Assembly: GCF_025151995.1 (NCBI RefSeq)
Contig: NZ_CP102290.1
Coordinates: 4,030,001 to 4,094,000, forward strand
DNA length: 64,000 nt
From: Ruminococcus gauvreauii
GTDB taxonomy: Bacteria > Bacillota > Clostridia > Lachnospirales > Lachnospiraceae
Reading direction: 5' to 3'
Shown: piece after piece, positions 41,485 to 50,390 of the stretch
Layout: every line of letters begins with the position of its first letter
Numbering within the stretch: position 1 is the stretch's first letter
Notes under the pieces: model-generated
What the model saw: only the letters and a program-made list of their open reading frames with translations
Told to the model about the DNA's origin: nothing
The model's database searches: none
Made by a program: the position numbers and the translations under genes

Positions 41485-41736
41485 CTATTCCTTTGCAAGG
41501 GAACTCAGTTCATAGAGAACCGCCAGTTCACAGAGCAGATCTGTTACCAGTTTCTTTTCCTCTTCATCCAGTTTCGCATCCAGCCTCTGCAGATACGAGA
41601 CGACCAGCTCCGCCTGCTCTCTGAGCTCGTCTGGTGTGATGATGTTGTCTGCGATCACTTTTTTGTAGCTTTCACGCTCCATTGCAAGCTCGTCAATGAT
41701 CAGATAACCCGTTTCCTCATTAAATAGTTTTAACAT
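41485..41736 (-). CDS. Small helical protein, function unknown (83 residues)
   Basis: This 83-residue protein is predominantly helical and acidic (ELAMERESYKKVIADNI, then LDAKLDEEEKKLVTDLL). No membrane segment, metal site or known domain is visible. It starts 33 bp after the protease stop and ends 12 bp before the zinc-ribbon gene, so it is part of the same transcript. It may be a regulatory or scaffold protein of the array; no function can be assigned. Confidence 0.75.
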   Translation of the reverse strand: MLKLFNEETGYLIIDELAMERESYKKVIADNIITPDELREQAELVVSYLQRLDAKLDEEEKKLVTDLLCELAVLYELSSLAKE

Positions 41737-41769
41737 GTCAGACCTCCGATTTCTTTTGAAAAATATCAG

Positions 41770-42660
41770 TTACAGTTTTTTTCCGCAGTTTCTGCAGAAT
41801 GTCCATTCCTTTTCGACCGGTGCTGCACATCCCGGACAGATGCCATCATCAGGAGCTTCCTCGTGCATATAACGCATGATATTATGAAAATTTTTTGTAC
41901 TGCACCAGTCCTGTATTTCGGCTGCGCGCACAGATAAAAAAGGATGGTTTTGATTCATCAGCGCCAGATACTGCAGCGCCTTATCCCAGGTGGAGCGGTT
42001 CAGGAGCTGCCGGTATTCTGCAGCCTGTTCCATATAAAGCCCCATATTGATCTGAGAAGAGATTTTCTGGCTTCCTGAAGCTAACAGGGACATCACGCGC
42101 GCTACCGACGCAGAATCCTCCATATAGATTGCCGCCGCCCGGTCGCAGGAAAATTCACTGCAGCGCTCCCAGTGAAACAGTGCAAACTGCAGCGCTGTTG
42201 TCAGCATATCCAGTCCGAGCAGATTTGCCCCGGTTCCGAGAACCATGCGTGCCATAGTATGGTACAGGACATGGTGACATGCAATATGGCCGCATTCATG
42301 TGCCAGAACGGTGCTGATTTCTTCCTCATTCATCAAGTCGACCAGACCGGACGTGACGGTAATGGAAATTATGGTATCTCCAAACGTATAGGCGTTCGGC
42401 GCCGGATCCATCTCCAGATAGAATTCCGGCTCCCGAATCCCCAGCTTTTGACAGATCGGCGGAAGCAGCCGGTACAGATCGGGAAGCTGCCCGTCACTGA
42501 TACGTATTTTGTTGGACATGTTAAGGCCATGAATCATATTTTCATTGAAGACCTTCATGAATGCTTTCAGAGCCATGGAAAAGCCGGGAACCTGTTTCAG
42601 AGAATCCAGCGCAGACTTGTCCTGCGGGTGATAATAGTCTCTTGGATTTGCACTTTTCAT
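41770..42660 (-). CDS. M48-family zinc metallopeptidase with C-terminal zinc ribbon
   Basis: This 296-residue protein is read from ATG 42660 (GGAGG site), which overlaps the stop of the TIR gene as ATGA. The peptidase core shows the HExxH motif in VLAHECGHIACHH and a downstream Glu region (CSEFSCDRAA) that supplies the third zinc ligand, as in HtpX/Ste24-type M48 enzymes. A C-terminal zinc ribbon (CPGC...CRNCG) replaces the usual membrane hairpins, so the protein may be soluble or peripheral. Translational coupling to the TIR-repeat-PDZ gene suggests it processes, or is regulated by, that protein; this is inference. Confidence 0.88.
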   Translation of the reverse strand: MKSANPRDYYHPQDKSALDSLKQVPGFSMALKAFMKVFNENMIHGLNMSNKIRISDGQLPDLYRLLPPICQKLGIREPEFYLEMDPAPNAYTFGDTIISITVTSGLVDLMNEEEISTVLAHECGHIACHHVLYHTMARMVLGTGANLLGLDMLTTALQFALFHWERCSEFSCDRAAAIYMEDSASVARVMSLLASGSQKISSQINMGLYMEQAAEYRQLLNRSTWDKALQYLALMNQNHPFLSVRAAEIQDWCSTKNFHNIMRYMHEEAPDDGICPGCAAPVEKEWTFCRNCGKKL

Positions 42661-45600
42661 GGGTTTTCCTCCTTCGTTTTTGTAAGCCATACGAGATATT
42701 GCTCTTCGATCGCATCCCGTGTGCGCTGTGAACAGGGTTCATCTAAAAATCTGGTGCCAATAACCGCCTGTTCGGCGCCCTGCAAGTGGACCGTGTAAAA
42801 GGTATAAACGTCACCTTCTGATTTTCGGCAGAATGTCAGATCGACAGGCGGGCGGTATCCATCACTCAGGATAGCTTCCAGCCTGGAAAGAACTTCACTT
42901 GTCAGATTCGGATGTTCCGAATAATTCCATGTGCCGATTTCGATCAGGATATCATCATTTTGTATGCCCAGCCGCTCAGCCTGCGAGCCTTCAATAATTT
43001 CCTGCATAATGATCAGATAGCTGGTCTGTTCTATGACCTTGCCTCTGCTGTCATAATAAATGGTTTTTATTTTAGAACCAGCGGAGTCATATTGATACTC
43101 CGTCCGGCTCGGGCAATCTTTGGAGCCTGGCAGGGGCTGACCGTTTGTTCCGAAGTAAGATTCAAAGACCGCGTTTCCACGGCTGTCATATTCGGTGGTT
43201 TTTGCTGTATAACCCGCGTTGGTAAGCACCGGCGCTCCGTCTGTACCATAGTAATCAATCCGTGTCACATTTCCAAAAATATCATATTCATAACTGGCCT
43301 TTGCATAATTATTCTGAGTCATACATAACTGCTCGTTCTCATCGTAATAGGCTTCCTCAAGGCGGTTTCCGCGGTCATTATAGCGATACGCAACAATAGC
43401 ATATTGGTATGCATTATCAGAACTGAGCCGGCCTTCCTTGTCCAGATAAGCCCTTTTAGCTTCATTCCCCCTTTGGTCGTATGCAAAAATGATTTTTGCA
43501 GGATAATCAAGGCTGCAGGGCTGCCCGGATGCATCAAAATATGCAACCTGGGTATAACGGTCTTTTTCATCATAGACAATCTGTTCCGATGCATAGCCTT
43601 CCACATCAGTGAGCTTTCGATTTACATCATACAGGCGGGTGTCAGTCCTGCGGTCTTTCTCATCATAGGTGTAGACATAATATGCAATGTTTTTGTTGTT
43701 ATAGCAGGGATTGCCCTGATCATCCAGAAAGCTTTTTTCAATCAGGTTCCCGCGCGTATCATATGTGTACAGGATTGTCCGATATCCATTTGGCGTGTGA
43801 TGCTGCAGTGAATACTGTGTATTGCTGATGCAATTTCCATAGGCATCATACTGCAGCTCTTCTGTACAATAACCGTCCTTGCAGTCTGCAGGTTTTTCGA
43901 GCTCATTATAGTAGGCGCGAAGGATCGTATTTCCATATTCATCGTATTGATATTTTGCCATGGCATATCTCTTATCAGGAAGCCGCACCAACTGTTCGTC
44001 TACGCCGTAATACTCCTCCTGAATACAATTCCCTTTTTCGTCGTACTGCATCACGACCTTATGATAGCCGCTGCTGTTGATGGCAGGCTGAAGGCTTTGG
44101 TCATAGTAAGAGATAGAGGTTTGATTTCCTTTTTCATCGTAAGTATAGACAGTCTGATGATATCCGGAACTGTTTACGCATGCCTTTTGATTCACATCAT
44201 AGACATTTTTCTGGATCAGATTGCCTTTCCGGTCATAAGACCATATGACGGAAGAGCAGCCGGTATTCTCGTGAGTCGGATTTCCGTCGGCAGCGAAGTA
44301 CCGTTCACTGGTCAGGCGGCTATTCTCATCGTATTCTCTTCGGATGGAGGCGATACCGGAACTGGACGTAGACGGCTGACCGCCCGTGTCATAAAAAGAA
44401 ATCTCTGTGTTACAGCCACTTTCATTATACTCGGCTCTTGTTCCGCAGATGGCAGTATTATCATACGTCAGCTCCCCGTCGGCATCATAGTACCAGGTTT
44501 CTCTGAGATTGCCATCAGCATCAAAGAGACACTCAACCTGAGCATACCCGTCTTTCCCGTTTACCGGGTTCATGGAAACATCATAGTAAATCTGTCTGGT
44601 AATATATCCGTGTTCATCGTAGGTTTTCTCCGACGCATGGACGCCTTGTTCTTTTTCAGCAACCGGCGTCCCATTAGGGGAGTAGACCTGATACAAGGTC
44701 TGGAAACCGCGGCCGTCATATCGGGCTTTTGCTTTTGCATAACCGAGATGATTATAATCCGGTTCACCGTTTTCGTTAAAATATTCCTCCTGTATACAAT
44801 TACCGTACGCGTCATACTCCGCGTGATAGCGGGCATAGCGATCTTCACCTCTCACCGGCTGTCCTGCCGAATCCAGAAAAATCACATCTGTCAGATTACC
44901 GGTGCTGTCATAGGTAAATGTTCTTGCAGCGACTCCATGTCTGGAGCTTCGGGGACTGCCGTTTTCATCCAGATATATTATTTTTAAAACCCGCCCTTTT
45001 TCATCACGTTCATACTGCATTCCACAGATACCGCTGCTGTCACTGGCAGGGGTGTTCTGATTATCTCTCATAAACTGCACCTGGATCAGATAACCGTGCT
45101 CGTCGTATGTATTGATATGCCGCGTGATTTCACTTTTGCTGTCCTGTGGAAGTCTCCCCTGATCTGTATACAGGGTGTTCTTCAGACTGGTCTGGTCTGA
45201 GGAGAGCGCTGACGTCTGGCTGCTGTCAGCGGCCTGCAGAAAATCAACGGCCTTTAAATTGGAAGTGTAGTCCTTTACAAGCAGTATCGTCTCATGCCGG
45301 TTCCGGTATTCCGCTCTGGAGATACGCCTGCCTTCATAATAGAAGCAGACAATCATAGGATTTTCTGTCATGAAATCATTTTGTTGAAGCATTGTCGGAG
45401 TTCCGGCAGAATTAACATGCTCAAGTCTGGTGACACGCCCCATCTGTGTGACGATGCGGTAGCAGTCGAAGCTTTTTTTCCGCTGGTTGTAGGATAGTTT
45501 CCCGATCCCCTGCGGAACTTCATTCTGATAGACAAAATCCTGATAATAGCTGCAGTGGGGAACATAGTACCAGATTCCGGCAAAGGAAAGTACTGCCGCG

Positions 45601-46169
45601 ACACAGACCGCGGCAGCGGTTGCAATACGCCGCCTTTTGCGCCGTTTCCGGTCACGCATCACGAGTTGGTCGAATTTGAGGTTCAGAAGTGTCGCTACGA
45701 CACGCAGGAACGCCTTGTGTTTTCCAAGCTCATCTACGCTGATGCCGAGAAGCTCCGTGGACATCTCTTTTTTGAGCGCTTCCGGGTAACATTCCCTGTC
45801 GATGTCTTTTGAAAACGGTTCCCCCTCCACAATAAAGGGAATGATATTATCTTCCTGCCCCAGCTCTATAAAATGCTGGATTTCTCTGCTGACCCATTCG
45901 GAGGATGCACTTTTGGGTGAACAGATAACAATCAGATACTGTGATTCCTCAAGCTCTTTATGCAGGGCGTTTAATACCTTGCCGCCGGTGAGATCGGTCT
46001 TATCTCTGAATACGGGGTAGATTTTTTTCGGCACATTTAAGTTGTTTTTGCGGATGACGGATGGAATATGATATGTCTCCAACTGATTCTGCAGCCATTT
46101 TGCCCAGTGTTCATCTTCCCGCTTATAGCTGATAAATGCATAATAGCTGTACTGCTTCTTCTCCGTCAT
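42657..46169 (-). CDS. TIR-transmembrane-YD-like repeat-PDZ protein
   Basis: This 1170-residue protein is read from ATG 46169 (GGAGGAGGA site). It starts with a TIR domain (about residues 1-165: YYAFISYKREDEHWAKWLQ, then PVFRDKTDL, LIVICSPKSASSEWVSREI with the likely catalytic Glu, and IIPFIVEGEP). A basic cluster and one membrane segment follow (ATAAAVCVAAVLSFAGIWYY, about residue 195). The remainder should be outside the cell: about 22 imperfect repeats of roughly 32 residues with the core YDxxGN...YYDxxGxP...GY, like RHS/YD units. It ends in a PDZ-like domain (SQAERLGIQNDDILIEI). A cytoplasmic TIR coupled to an external repeat ligand-binding stalk suggests a receptor. The enzyme activity (NAD cleavage) is unproven. 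Confidence 0.85.
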   Translation of the reverse strand: MTEKKQYSYYAFISYKREDEHWAKWLQNQLETYHIPSVIRKNNLNVPKKIYPVFRDKTDLTGGKVLNALHKELEESQYLIVICSPKSASSEWVSREIQHFIELGQEDNIIPFIVEGEPFSKDIDRECYPEALKKEMSTELLGISVDELGKHKAFLRVVATLLNLKFDQLVMRDRKRRKRRRIATAAAVCVAAVLSFAGIWYYVPHCSYYQDFVYQNEVPQGIGKLSYNQRKKSFDCYRIVTQMGRVTRLEHVNSAGTPTMLQQNDFMTENPMIVCFYYEGRRISRAEYRNRHETILLVKDYTSNLKAVDFLQAADSSQTSALSSDQTSLKNTLYTDQGRLPQDSKSEITRHINTYDEHGYLIQVQFMRDNQNTPASDSSGICGMQYERDEKGRVLKIIYLDENGSPRSSRHGVAARTFTYDSTGNLTDVIFLDSAGQPVRGEDRYARYHAEYDAYGNCIQEEYFNENGEPDYNHLGYAKAKARYDGRGFQTLYQVYSPNGTPVAEKEQGVHASEKTYDEHGYITRQIYYDVSMNPVNGKDGYAQVECLFDADGNLRETWYYDADGELTYDNTAICGTRAEYNESGCNTEISFYDTGGQPSTSSSGIASIRREYDENSRLTSERYFAADGNPTHENTGCSSVIWSYDRKGNLIQKNVYDVNQKACVNSSGYHQTVYTYDEKGNQTSISYYDQSLQPAINSSGYHKVVMQYDEKGNCIQEEYYGVDEQLVRLPDKRYAMAKYQYDEYGNTILRAYYNELEKPADCKDGYCTEELQYDAYGNCISNTQYSLQHHTPNGYRTILYTYDTRGNLIEKSFLDDQGNPCYNNKNIAYYVYTYDEKDRRTDTRLYDVNRKLTDVEGYASEQIVYDEKDRYTQVAYFDASGQPCSLDYPAKIIFAYDQRGNEAKRAYLDKEGRLSSDNAYQYAIVAYRYNDRGNRLEEAYYDENEQLCMTQNNYAKASYEYDIFGNVTRIDYYGTDGAPVLTNAGYTAKTTEYDSRGNAVFESYFGTNGQPLPGSKDCPSRTEYQYDSAGSKIKTIYYDSRGKVIEQTSYLIIMQEIIEGSQAERLGIQNDDILIEIGTWNYSEHPNLTSEVLSRLEAILSDGYRPPVDLTFCRKSEGDVYTFYTVHLQGAEQAVIGTRFLDEPCSQRTRDAIEEQYLVWLTKTKEENP

Positions 46170-46193
46170 AAAAATTCCTCCTCCCAAAATGTA

Positions 46194-48104
46194 TCAGAGT
46201 TTTGTGAGACAGTATCCGGCAATGTTTGCAATGCGTTCCATATTTCGGATGAAATGCTCATCGAGGCGTTGATAGTCGATGTTGTATTGTTTGCTGACAG
46301 CAGGCAGTTCCTCCCAGGGAACGAGACAGGCATGACGCTTGCTGTACAGATCCTTGGTTTTTCCCGAAGGAAGTGACAGCTCGTCACCTACCTGCCAGCC
46401 TCTCACATAAAATGACGCTGACCAACGGAGATGTTCGCCATATGCCAGGTTTTGTATGGTTGCCGGATTCTTTTCTGCAAATTCTTTAAAATCGCTCTCA
46501 CCTGTGCCGTCCAGCAGCCGATAGCCAATGCTGAAGAGCTTCAGCGGCATATGAAGGGCCAGATTTCTGCTGGACTGCTTTTCAAAGACAGAGGCAGTCT
46601 GCCAGCTCTCTCTGGCTTCACGTCTGGACATGCCATAGAAGACGCCGTAATACTCATGAATTGCCATAGCAAGCCGGTCAAGGCTTTCCTGCAGAAGAAT
46701 CGTTTCACTGTATAGCTGCTCTTCTGTTCCAAAGCAGATTCCATGTGCTGTCTGATCAAAGACAGTCGATGTATGAACTCGGTAAAAAACCTGGAAAGCA
46801 GGTAACAGGTTTCGAAACGCTGCCGCTGTTCTCCGGTTCACAGAATCATCCCCGTACACACAGAAAACACCATGAAAGGATGCAGCATTTTCCTGTAGCC
46901 ATGTGAAAAACTTATTTCCGAAAGGAAGGGCATTGATACAGACAATGTCGGCCACCTGAGAAATCTTCGGGTTCATATATTTAAAAGACGCCGCTTTATC
47001 TTCTATACCATCGTCCAGCCAGAAAAGCTTCAGGCGGCAGCCTTTAAACTGCATCTCCGTGATCAGATTCCGGCATATCCAGACGGAAAGCGGAGAATAT
47101 CCCATGACAGCAAACCGGATTTCCATCGGAAGGCATCCCTTTGAAAAGTCAGTGTCTTTCAAAAAATACCAAAGCGGATATTCCGTGAGCAGTAGCCGGG
47201 AGGCCAGCTCTTCCAGGTCAGACCAGTGCAGATCACAGGACGGCGGACACGCAAGAGACATCATTTCCTCGGATTCTTCATAGCTTACGAGCACGTGCAG
47301 CTGTACCCGATTCGGATAGTCCGGCTGTGATGTCAGCGCACCGCAAATGATCCTGGCGGTCTCGGCATTTTCGGAAGTATTGGTACTTGCCGCAATCAGA
47401 CAGATGGGTTCTGGACATTTTCTTTTTGGAAAACAATAAGTTGAAATGGTTGAAATACCGGAACCATTGTTTTTGAAGGTACTTCGGATACATCCAAGGT
47501 TCATAATGGCCTGAATTTCTGAATGTTCCATCTGATCCAGCTCTTCTCGTTTCAGAAGAAGCAGGATTGGATTTTTGGGATGCTGCTTTCGAAGATCCTG
47601 AATCAGTGTCAGTATTTCCCTGCGGTAACCGCAGATGATAAAAAATTTTTTACGGGAACCCAGAAGCCGCAGAAACTGCAGCCGGATATTACTGAGTACA
47701 CCACCGCCGATCACAGACAGTACCACGATAGCCAAGGAGAAGACTGCAAGCAGCAGAACGAATCCATAGATCACACGGTAGATCAGAACATCTCCGATTA
47801 CCCCAAGCTCTCCTATATCCAGCTCCATCATAAACATACGACCAGTACTGACGAAAGACAGTGCCACCGATGATAGAAGATTTGCTGCTGAGAACTCCGA
47901 AGAATGCTGATCGGAAAAATCTGCCCCTTCACGAAAGTAATATCCGAACAGGTAGACGCCAAGTCCGAGAATGATGGCAATGCAAAAAAATTTGATAGAA
48001 TTTCGTTCAAACCATACGGCGTGTTTCGTTAAGAAATAAACACCCAGGATAAACAGGGCAATGCACACCGCCCAGGAAATTAACACAATAACAATTGAAT
48101 TCAT
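46194..48104 (-). CDS. Membrane protein with TrkA-like Rossmann domains and RyR-like C-terminus
   Basis: This 636-residue protein has two N-terminal membrane segments, a short loop region and a third long one (about residues 108-137). The cytoplasmic part resembles the RCK/TrkA-N modules of potassium channels: FFIICGYRREILTLIQDL and, later, IRFAVMGYSPLSVWICRNL. The C-terminus has the RyR-type signature GEHLRWSASFYVRGWQ. RyR and RCK-like parts have been linked to nucleotide-triggered channels in bacterial conflict systems. This is the first gene of the array, 24 bp ahead of the TIR gene. The ribosome site upstream of the ATG is weak. A ligand-gated channel is inferred, not shown. Confidence 0.8.
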   Translation of the reverse strand: MNSIVIVLISWAVCIALFILGVYFLTKHAVWFERNSIKFFCIAIILGLGVYLFGYYFREGADFSDQHSSEFSAANLLSSVALSFVSTGRMFMMELDIGELGVIGDVLIYRVIYGFVLLLAVFSLAIVVLSVIGGGVLSNIRLQFLRLLGSRKKFFIICGYRREILTLIQDLRKQHPKNPILLLLKREELDQMEHSEIQAIMNLGCIRSTFKNNGSGISTISTYCFPKRKCPEPICLIAASTNTSENAETARIICGALTSQPDYPNRVQLHVLVSYEESEEMMSLACPPSCDLHWSDLEELASRLLLTEYPLWYFLKDTDFSKGCLPMEIRFAVMGYSPLSVWICRNLITEMQFKGCRLKLFWLDDGIEDKAASFKYMNPKISQVADIVCINALPFGNKFFTWLQENAASFHGVFCVYGDDSVNRRTAAAFRNLLPAFQVFYRVHTSTVFDQTAHGICFGTEEQLYSETILLQESLDRLAMAIHEYYGVFYGMSRREARESWQTASVFEKQSSRNLALHMPLKLFSIGYRLLDGTGESDFKEFAEKNPATIQNLAYGEHLRWSASFYVRGWQVGDELSLPSGKTKDLYSKRHACLVPWEELPAVSKQYNIDYQRLDEHFIRNMERIANIAGYCLTKL

Positions 48105-48220
48105 ATTATTAAATCTGTCAGCTGTCCGACAGTCCCCCCATATTGAAATTATTAAGCAACTTTTACTATTGTAATTAGTATACCATATCCTTTTTTATGA
48201 AAGTTCCCAAGAAATATGGG

Positions 48221-48249
48221 AAAGAAAAAAGGATGCCTTCGCATCCTTT
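48221..48249 (-). terminator. Rho-independent terminator after dtd
   Basis: On the minus strand the 9-bp stem AAAGGATGC/GCATCCTTT with a 4-nt loop is followed by TTTTTTCTTT. The dtd stop adjoins it. Confidence 0.85.
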
Positions 48250-48694
48250 AAAGAGTTGATTCGTCCAAGACAATCGTAAACGGTCCGTCATTGACAAGGG
48301 AAACCTTCATATCCGCACCGAAGCTTCCGCTCTCGACAACAGATACGCTTTCCTTTGCCTTCCGGATCATATATTCATAGAGAGGTTCCGCCATCTGAGG
48401 AGCTCCGGCCTCGATGAAACTCGGACGGTTTCCTTTTCTGCAGTTGGCATAGAGGGTAAACTGCGAGATCAACAGGAGTTCCCCGCCGACATCCTCCAGT
48501 GACAGATTCGTTTTCCCATTCTCATCCTCGAAGATACGAAGCGAGATCAGTTTTTTCAGATACCGGTCCGCCGTCTCACGGGTATCCTCGCCGGAAATCC
48601 CGATGAGAACAAGAAGTCCCTTCGAAATACTGCCGATCACTTCCCTCTCCACCGTTACCTTCGCCTCAGTTACACGCTGTATGACAAGTCTCAT
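48248..48694 (-). CDS. dtd: D-aminoacyl-tRNA deacylase Dtd
   Basis: This 148-residue protein is Dtd, which removes D-amino acids mischarged onto tRNA. Seen: N-terminal MRLVIQRVTEAKV, the SQFTLYANCRKGNRPSF motif (Ser-Gln and Thr of the active site) and the Gly-Pro in NDGPFTI. Length and order are normal. Its ATG overlaps the stop of the AI-2E-type permease gene by 4 bases, so the two share a transcript. A terminator follows. Confidence 0.96.
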   Translation of the reverse strand: MRLVIQRVTEAKVTVEREVIGSISKGLLVLIGISGEDTRETADRYLKKLISLRIFEDENGKTNLSLEDVGGELLLISQFTLYANCRKGNRPSFIEAGAPQMAEPLYEYMIRKAKESVSVVESGSFGADMKVSLVNDGPFTIVLDESTL

Positions 48695-50043
48695 AACTCT
48701 TCTTCCTCCTGATCTCTGTCTTTTGTTTCCTCTTCCGGCATATCGTCATCTTTTCTTCTGGCTTTGCTGAACGGTTTGGAAGTATCAGGTTCCATCGTGT
48801 TCTGATACACGGGTTCATGTGTGTCCTGATCCAGATGATCGATGCCACGGTAGGAAGTCACATCTTCCGGCAGCTTTTTCTTTTTCAGCCGCTCCTGGAT
48901 CCGGTCGCCGATGATCGTGCAGATGACCGCACAGACGGGGACACCCACGAACATGCCAAAGACTCCGAACAATCCTCCCCCGACCAGTATGGCAACGATA
49001 ACCATGAAGCTCGACAGACCGGTGGTATCACCGAGAATCTTAGGACCGAGAAAATTCCCGTCAAACTGCTGCAGAACCAGGATAAAGATGATAAAGTAGA
49101 GGCACTGAAGCGGGTTGATCAGCAGGATGAGGAATGCGGACGGCACTGCACCGATATACGGTCCGAAGAACGGAATCACATTCGTGATTCCGATAATCAC
49201 ACTGATCAGCATCGTGTACGGCAGTTTCAGGATGCTCATACCGATGTAGCAGAGGAGCCCTATGATCATGGAATCAACGATCTTCCCCACAACAAAGCCT
49301 CCGAAAGTCCGGTCTACATACTGAAGGTCCCGGATCGTACGGTTTGCGTTCTCTGGTGTGCTGCGCAGAGCGTACAGAAACTGCTTCCCTCGTGCGATAA
49401 ACATTTCTTTTCCATACAGCATGTATATAGAAATCATGGCGCCGATCAAAAAGTTCTTCAGAAATACCAGCACATCATAGATACCGGTAGAAAAGTTCCT
49501 GACGATCTCATTGATCTGCGGGAGCAGATCCTGGTTCAGCCATGTCTGCGCCTTGTCGGAGATCGTCGTAAACAGGCTGAGAGAATAGGCTTCCAGATTC
49601 GGGTTATCCTTCAGAAGATCCGTCACCCATGTCTCTGCCGTCCTGATATAACGCGGAAAATTCTCTACAATGTTGGTAATACTTTTGATCAGTTCCGGAA
49701 CCATCATCGCGATCAGGCCGTAGATAACAAGGAAGAGAAGCAGAATTACGAAAATCACACAGATCATCCGAACCACTTTCTTCAGGCGTTCCGTAATCCT
49801 CCGTCCTATCTTTTTAATCAACCGGAAAAAGACCTGCTCTTCCAGAAAACGTACAAGCGGATTCAGAATGTAGGCGATGGCGGCACCGTAGATCAGCGGC
49901 TGTAAAATGCTGTATATTTTATTGAACAGCGATTTGAGGGAATCAACGTGAAAAATTCCAAAATAGAAAAGCATGGCGGCGGCGAGAACCACAAATGCCG
50001 TTGCGCCCCAGTATAAATATTTTTTGTCCCAGCGAAATTTCAT
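48691..50043 (-). CDS. AI-2E family transporter (TqsA/YtvI-type permease)
   Basis: This 450-residue membrane protein has about eight hydrophobic segments, in the pattern of the AI-2E transporter family (starts near WGATAFVVLAAAMLFYFG; family core around GGFVVGKIVDSMIIGLL, PFFGPYIGAVP and LVGGGLFGVFGMFVGVP). The family was named for autoinducer-2 export, but members also move ions or other solutes, so the substrate is uncertain. The C-terminal 70 residues form a charged, probably cytoplasmic, acidic tail. It overlaps dtd by 4 bases. An intergenic structured repeat lies upstream. Confidence 0.92.
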   Translation of the reverse strand: MKFRWDKKYLYWGATAFVVLAAAMLFYFGIFHVDSLKSLFNKIYSILQPLIYGAAIAYILNPLVRFLEEQVFFRLIKKIGRRITERLKKVVRMICVIFVILLLFLVIYGLIAMMVPELIKSITNIVENFPRYIRTAETWVTDLLKDNPNLEAYSLSLFTTISDKAQTWLNQDLLPQINEIVRNFSTGIYDVLVFLKNFLIGAMISIYMLYGKEMFIARGKQFLYALRSTPENANRTIRDLQYVDRTFGGFVVGKIVDSMIIGLLCYIGMSILKLPYTMLISVIIGITNVIPFFGPYIGAVPSAFLILLINPLQCLYFIIFILVLQQFDGNFLGPKILGDTTGLSSFMVIVAILVGGGLFGVFGMFVGVPVCAVICTIIGDRIQERLKKKKLPEDVTSYRGIDHLDQDTHEPVYQNTMEPDTSKPFSKARRKDDDMPEEETKDRDQEEEEL

Positions 50044-50073
50044 ATGATGTACCTGCTTTTAGTTAGTTTTACT

Positions 50074-50268
50074 GTTACTATTCACAGCCCACCACCCACA
50101 TGCGCATTCGTCGCCTCTTTGAGGCTCCAGTCTCGCTCCATACGGAGCTAAGACTGCTTATGTGGGTGGAGTTCCTGCTTCGCAGGCTTGATATGGATGT
50201 ACAGTCATCCTCTTACATGCAAGCATGACGAGTCTGTCTATATATCCATATCAGCTGTGAATAGTAAC
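50074..50268. repeat. Structured intergenic repeat, copy 1
   Basis: A 195-bp element is closed by perfect 15-bp arms (GTTACTATTCACAGC at 50074-50088; GCTGTGAATAGTAAC at 50254-50268). Inner perfect stems are 50092-50101 with 50160-50169 (10 bp), 50189-50198 with 50244-50253 (10 bp), 50113-50125, 50135-50148, 50174-50186 and CATGC-AA-GCATG at 50216-50227. It holds no gene. It shares its ends and the last hairpin with the element at 51798-51951. The right arm is followed by GTTTTT, so it might also terminate transcription. Confidence 0.8.
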
Positions 50269-50390
50269 GTTTTTCTTATCATATCATAGTTTATCTGCTT
50301 TTTGGCATAGATATCATTAAAATTTTATAGTATAATTTTTTGTACCGGTTTCCACATCGGATGGACATAATTTACAAAGAGGAGGATCTT

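Noticed and set aside
43947..44987. 346-codon plus-strand frame
   Set aside because: It is antisense to the repeat region of the TIR protein, where repeat codon bias keeps the opposite strand open; it has no ribosome site or recognisable domain.
48817..49905. 362-codon plus-strand frame
   Set aside because: It is fully antisense to the AI-2E family permease and is rich in His/Asp/Gln, typical of a shadow frame.
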